Below, piece after piece: positions 61,733 to 64,000 of a DNA stretch of 64,000 bases. A program made the position numbers and the translations under genes. The DNA comes from Chitinophaga pinensis. GTDB lineage: Bacteria > Bacteroidota > Bacteroidia > Chitinophagales > Chitinophagaceae. The stretch's first letter is position 1. The number at the start of each line of letters is the position of its first letter. The notes beneath the pieces are model-generated. The model was not told where the DNA came from. It saw only the letters and a list, made by a program, of their open reading frames with translations, and searched no databases. The DNA lies in the NCBI GenBank assembly GCA_945862385.1, contig CAMAXV010000014.1, positions 1 to 64,000 of the forward strand. Direction: 5' to 3'.

Positions 61733-62620
61733 ATGAGAAGAAAGATATTAAATCCCACAGCTGATCCGGTTTTCAAAAGAATATTCGGGCAGGAAAAAGA
61801 TATCACGATTGAGATTATCAACCTGATTATCAATCCACCTAATCCTGTAATAGACCTGGAATACCTGCCCCAGGAAATGTTTCCGGATGTCAGTGACGGT
61901 AAAATTTCAATTGTGGATGTGCGCTGTATGGATACCAAGAAGCAGCAGTTCATCATTGAAATGCAGTTGATACATCACGATGGGTTTAACCAGCGGGCGT
62001 TGATGTATGCAGCTAAAGCTTACGGACAACAGCTCAAAAAAGGGATGTCTTATAATGATGCACAACCGATCTATCTTTTGAGTATTATCAATCACAACAT
62101 CAAGTCCGATTCTCAAAAATGGTTGCATCGTGCAACAATGATTGACCGGACAGATCCGGAATTTGAAATTGCAGGCATCAACTTGGTATTCCTCGAACTT
62201 GCAAAAAGGAAAAAATTAGGTAATTTTAATTTTGAAGATCCTATAGACAGGTGGTTATCGTTTTTAATTGAGCCTGAAAAAATTAGCAATATGACCAAGT
62301 TCGATTTATCAGTTTATCCAAACCTGCTCAAAGCTTCTGAATTGTTGGATGAATCCAATTACAACCAGGCGCAACTTGATGCATACGATAGACACCTCCT
62401 CGCAGTTTACGACATAAACAGGTCAAACATCGAGAGCTATGACAGAGGGCATGAAGATGGCGAAGAATGTGGCGAAGAACGTGGCATCAAAAAAGGCCTA
62501 AACTTATCAGTCCCGATTATCAAAGAGCTGCTTAAAGGAGAATTATCGCGTGAAGAAATAGCTTTGAAATATGGAGTTGAATTGGATGTTGTTATGCAAA
62601 TTGCACAATATTTAAAATAG
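61733..62620 (+). CDS. Rpn family PD-(D/E)XK nuclease/putative transposase
   Basis: The 295-residue protein begins LNPTADPVFKRIFGQEKD, the hallmark of the Rpn/PDDEXK_2 family. FPDVSDGKISIVDVRCMDTKKQQFIIEMQL-type sequence near residue 48 carries the catalytic D...ExQ motif of the PD-(D/E)XK fold. The C-terminus has glycine every four residues (RGHEDGEECGEERGIKKG) and a short helix-turn-helix-like end (SREEIALKYGVELDVVMQIA). Rpn proteins are DNA endonucleases that promote recombination; some act in phage defence. The gene has its own conserved leader and terminator, so it is an autonomous unit, duplicated at 63863. Confidence 0.9.
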   Translation: MRRKILNPTADPVFKRIFGQEKDITIEIINLIINPPNPVIDLEYLPQEMFPDVSDGKISIVDVRCMDTKKQQFIIEMQLIHHDGFNQRALMYAAKAYGQQLKKGMSYNDAQPIYLLSIINHNIKSDSQKWLHRATMIDRTDPEFEIAGINLVFLELAKRKKLGNFNFEDPIDRWLSFLIEPEKISNMTKFDLSVYPNLLKASELLDESNYNQAQLDAYDRHLLAVYDINRSNIESYDRGHEDGEECGEERGIKKGLNLSVPIIKELLKGELSREEIALKYGVELDVVMQIAQYLK

Positions 62621-62639
62621 TTCTAATCACAGTAGAATG

Positions 62640-62680
62640 TAAAAAAGGAACCACACAATTTCCTGTATGGTTCCTTTTTT
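62640..62680 (+). terminator. terminator after the Rpn gene (bidirectional)
   Basis: AAGGAACCA and TGGTTCCTT pair around a loop of about 14 bases, with A and T runs on both sides, so it can stop the Rpn transcript and the opposite-strand gene ending at 62813. Confidence 0.82.
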
Positions 62681-62812
62681 ATTAATGTGTTGCGAAGTAG
62701 GTGATTTCGGATTGGATTATTAACATGTAACAACAATTTACTCATTTCCCATTTGAATTTAAATTTCAATTATAATTAAGATACTTTTTTTATAACCCGA
62801 TGTTTAAAAATT

Positions 62813-63490
62813 CTAGTTTCCAATGAAAAAGGTTAAACCAAAATTCAAAAACATTTCACCATTAAATTTGCCAAGCTTTTGATATTTAAGTCCAAAATCA
62901 AAAGCAGAATAGTTATTTAAAACACTTGTATATCCGACGCCTAAACCTATGCCGAATGAACTTTGACTTTGGATTGAAATTAAATCACTGCTAAATTCAC
63001 CCCAAATTTTACCATTGACGTTATTTCCAAAGTATGTTCGGTAAAATGCATTTAAATTAACACCTGCATTTTCACCAAAACTAATTTGCCCTCCCCCTCC
63101 TAAAACTTGATTATCTGATATGAAGTATCCTAGTTTTATTGCATCAACACCTAGGCCAATACTTACAGATGATTTTCCTAAAATTCCGATTAATCCTCTT
63201 CCTTTTGAAAAAACGTTATTTGTTTTTACAACGTTTGAATAAATTGTTGGCTTTGAATCATGACTCAATGGCTGAACAATAGCTTTTTTGCCCAATTTAA
63301 CCCATGTAGTGTCATTAATAACTTTATTTTCTTCATCAATACGGGTACTTATTTTTTGAACCTGCCATATTGTATCACTGGTTTTCTCTCCATTGTTTAA
63401 CACCCTTTCCTTAAGGATGTATCTAATTTCTTGCGAGTTTACAAATCCCGATAAAAAGGTAAATAAAAAAAGAATGTTGATTTTTTTCAT
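62813..63490 (-). CDS. outer-membrane beta-barrel protein, unknown
   Basis: A 225-residue protein with a signal peptide (INILFLFTFLSGFVNSQ), a short periplasmic part to about residue 95, and then alternating strands (SVSIGLGVDAIKLGYF, GVNLNAFYRTYFGN, SFGIGLGVGYTSVL, FDFGLKYQKLG) ending MFLNFGLTFFIGN. That is the pattern of a small outer-membrane barrel. I do not recognise a specific family. It lies between the two Rpn units on the opposite strand. Confidence 0.65.
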   Translation of the reverse strand: MKKINILFLFTFLSGFVNSQEIRYILKERVLNNGEKTSDTIWQVQKISTRIDEENKVINDTTWVKLGKKAIVQPLSHDSKPTIYSNVVKTNNVFSKGRGLIGILGKSSVSIGLGVDAIKLGYFISDNQVLGGGGQISFGENAGVNLNAFYRTYFGNNVNGKIWGEFSSDLISIQSQSSFGIGLGVGYTSVLNNYSAFDFGLKYQKLGKFNGEMFLNFGLTFFIGN

Positions 63491-63561
63491 TGCGATTTTT
63501 TTTTCTAATAATTACAATTATTTAAAGTCTGAAATTATTAGACACAAAGAATAAAATGTAG

Positions 63562-63651
63562 GAATTAGGTGATAAATCAGGTTACGAGATAGGTTACAAA
63601 ATAGGTGCAGAAAATAAAGCAATGTTTATGATCAGATTACGCATTAACTAA
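63562..63651 (+). pseudogene. relic resembling the glycine-periodic tail of an Rpn gene
   Basis: A 29-codon frame after a TAG stop reads GDKSGYEIGYKIGAENKA and ends in TAA. Glycine occurs every fourth residue, as in the tail of the Rpn protein at 61733, and this makes a 12-bp period in the DNA (AGGT at 63567, 63579, 63591 and 63603). The 5' part of such a gene is absent, so it is best read as a decayed copy; a regulatory repeat is the alternative. Confidence 0.4.
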
Positions 63652-63785
63652 CTTATTAATATGATTGCCCTCTAGACAGCCGATTGTCTTTTAAGAAAGG
63701 GTTGAAAACTGCCTTAATTCATTAAGAATCGACTGATTAAGCCTCGCCATTCTACTTAATCAAACCCAAAGCAGAAGTTGTACGA

Positions 63786-63862
63786 AATTTCCCCGTTAAA
63801 ATCTCCCCCAACTCCGGTGTTTTTCCCCTTTTTAGTCCTGAGTGACTTTGAACCTTTGGGTT
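63786..63862 (+). promoter_or_regulatory. conserved leader of the second Rpn-family gene
   Basis: Gap-free match to 61656-61732, exactly 2130 bp away, ending at the start codon. A TGACTTTG near 63842 resembles the -7 box, but the other copy does not keep it, so that part is uncertain. Confidence 0.65.
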
Positions 63863-64000
63863 ATGAAAAGAGACCTACTCAAACCCACAGCAGATGTTGT
63901 TTTCAAACGGATATTCGGACAAGAAAAGGAGATTACGATTGAGTTCATCAACCTTTTTGTCGATCCACCCACACCAGTAGTTGATATTACCTATTTAAAA
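63863..64000 (+). CDS. Rpn family nuclease, N-terminal part (runs out of the window)
   Basis: The first 46 codons encode LKPTADVVFKRIFGQEKEIT and continue to the window edge without a stop. Aligned to the protein at 61733, 31 of 46 residues are identical with no gaps, so this is a paralogue, not a recent exact duplicate. The catalytic motif lies beyond the window, so activity cannot be judged. Confidence 0.82.
   Translation, partial: MKRDLLKPTADVVFKRIFGQEKEITIEFINLFVDPPTPVVDITYLK

Noticed and set aside
63567-63609. Four 12-bp iterons as a plasmid or phage replication origin
   Set aside because: No replication gene is nearby, and the same period is explained by glycine every fourth codon, as in Rpn tails.
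53760-64000. A second copy of the tRNA-Arg 3' end as the far attachment site of the island
   Set aside because: I looked for repeats of the CTGACGGGGTCA segment and found none, so the island end is either outside the window or not made by tRNA-directed integration.

Overview
The window looks like a chromosomal segment of a Bacteroidota, probably near the Chitinophagaceae; the family-level placement is my inference. The evidence is a TonB-dependent receptor with an N-terminal carboxypeptidase-regulatory-like domain, type IX secretion C-terminal sorting domains, MqnA of the futalosine menaquinone route, TamB, a bacterial GH3 protein, tRNA genes without encoded CCA, and repeated TAnnTTTG -7 promoter boxes.

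Layout. 1-12200 is a surface-polysaccharide locus. It holds four glycosyltransferases, a GDP-mannose 4,6-dehydratase, and a tight minus-strand operon rfbF-rfbG-rfbC-(C-methyltransferase)-(4-ketoreductase)-(CmcI-like methyltransferase) that should make a CDP-activated, C-methyl-branched 6-deoxy sugar. The core genes mqnA and purB sit inside this locus. 12385-24982 is housekeeping: prfC, a MacB-type permease, tsaD, trmN6, the GH3-dxr-rseP operon, rplU-rpmA, a lysine/alanine-rich histone-like protein, PolX and mazG. 24979-28325 holds a DUF1080 protein, an orphan ABC binding protein, an unknown AT-rich gene and an insertion-sequence relic beside a tRNA-Leu whose 3' end is duplicated. 28610-53569 is again mostly ordinary: an orphan histidine kinase, a glycosyltransferase, tRNA-Gly and tRNA-Leu, a sodium/solute symporter coupled to a PIG-L deacetylase through a 51-residue membrane protein, ggt-tamB, ribBA, a TonB receptor, truB, a secreted M43 protease, a glutaminyl cyclase, a NagB/PIG-L fusion and a fatty acid desaturase.

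53600-64000 is accessory DNA starting at tRNA-Arg(ACG). A small hairpin element with a 10-bp flanking repeat separates that tRNA from its promoter. Next comes a plus-strand set (115-residue unknown, RadC/JAB protein, RecA-like ATPase, DUF3871 protein). Then come minus-strand cargo genes for small, secreted or surface proteins, including one with tail-fibre-like repeats and one with a sorting domain. Last come two Rpn-family PD-(D/E)XK nuclease genes exactly 2130 bp apart, both preceded by the same conserved 77-nt leader. The second runs out of the window, and a short relic resembling an Rpn tail lies between them. No integrase and no second attachment site are visible, so the ends of the island are unknown.

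The observations I rate highest are the Rpn pair with its conserved noncoding leader, the hairpin element that displaced a tRNA promoter, the RadC/ATPase/DUF3871 module, the branched CDP-sugar operon, and a set of genes whose -7 box lies 4-5 nt from the start codon, which implies leaderless mRNAs. All family names come from motif recognition by eye; no database search was run.
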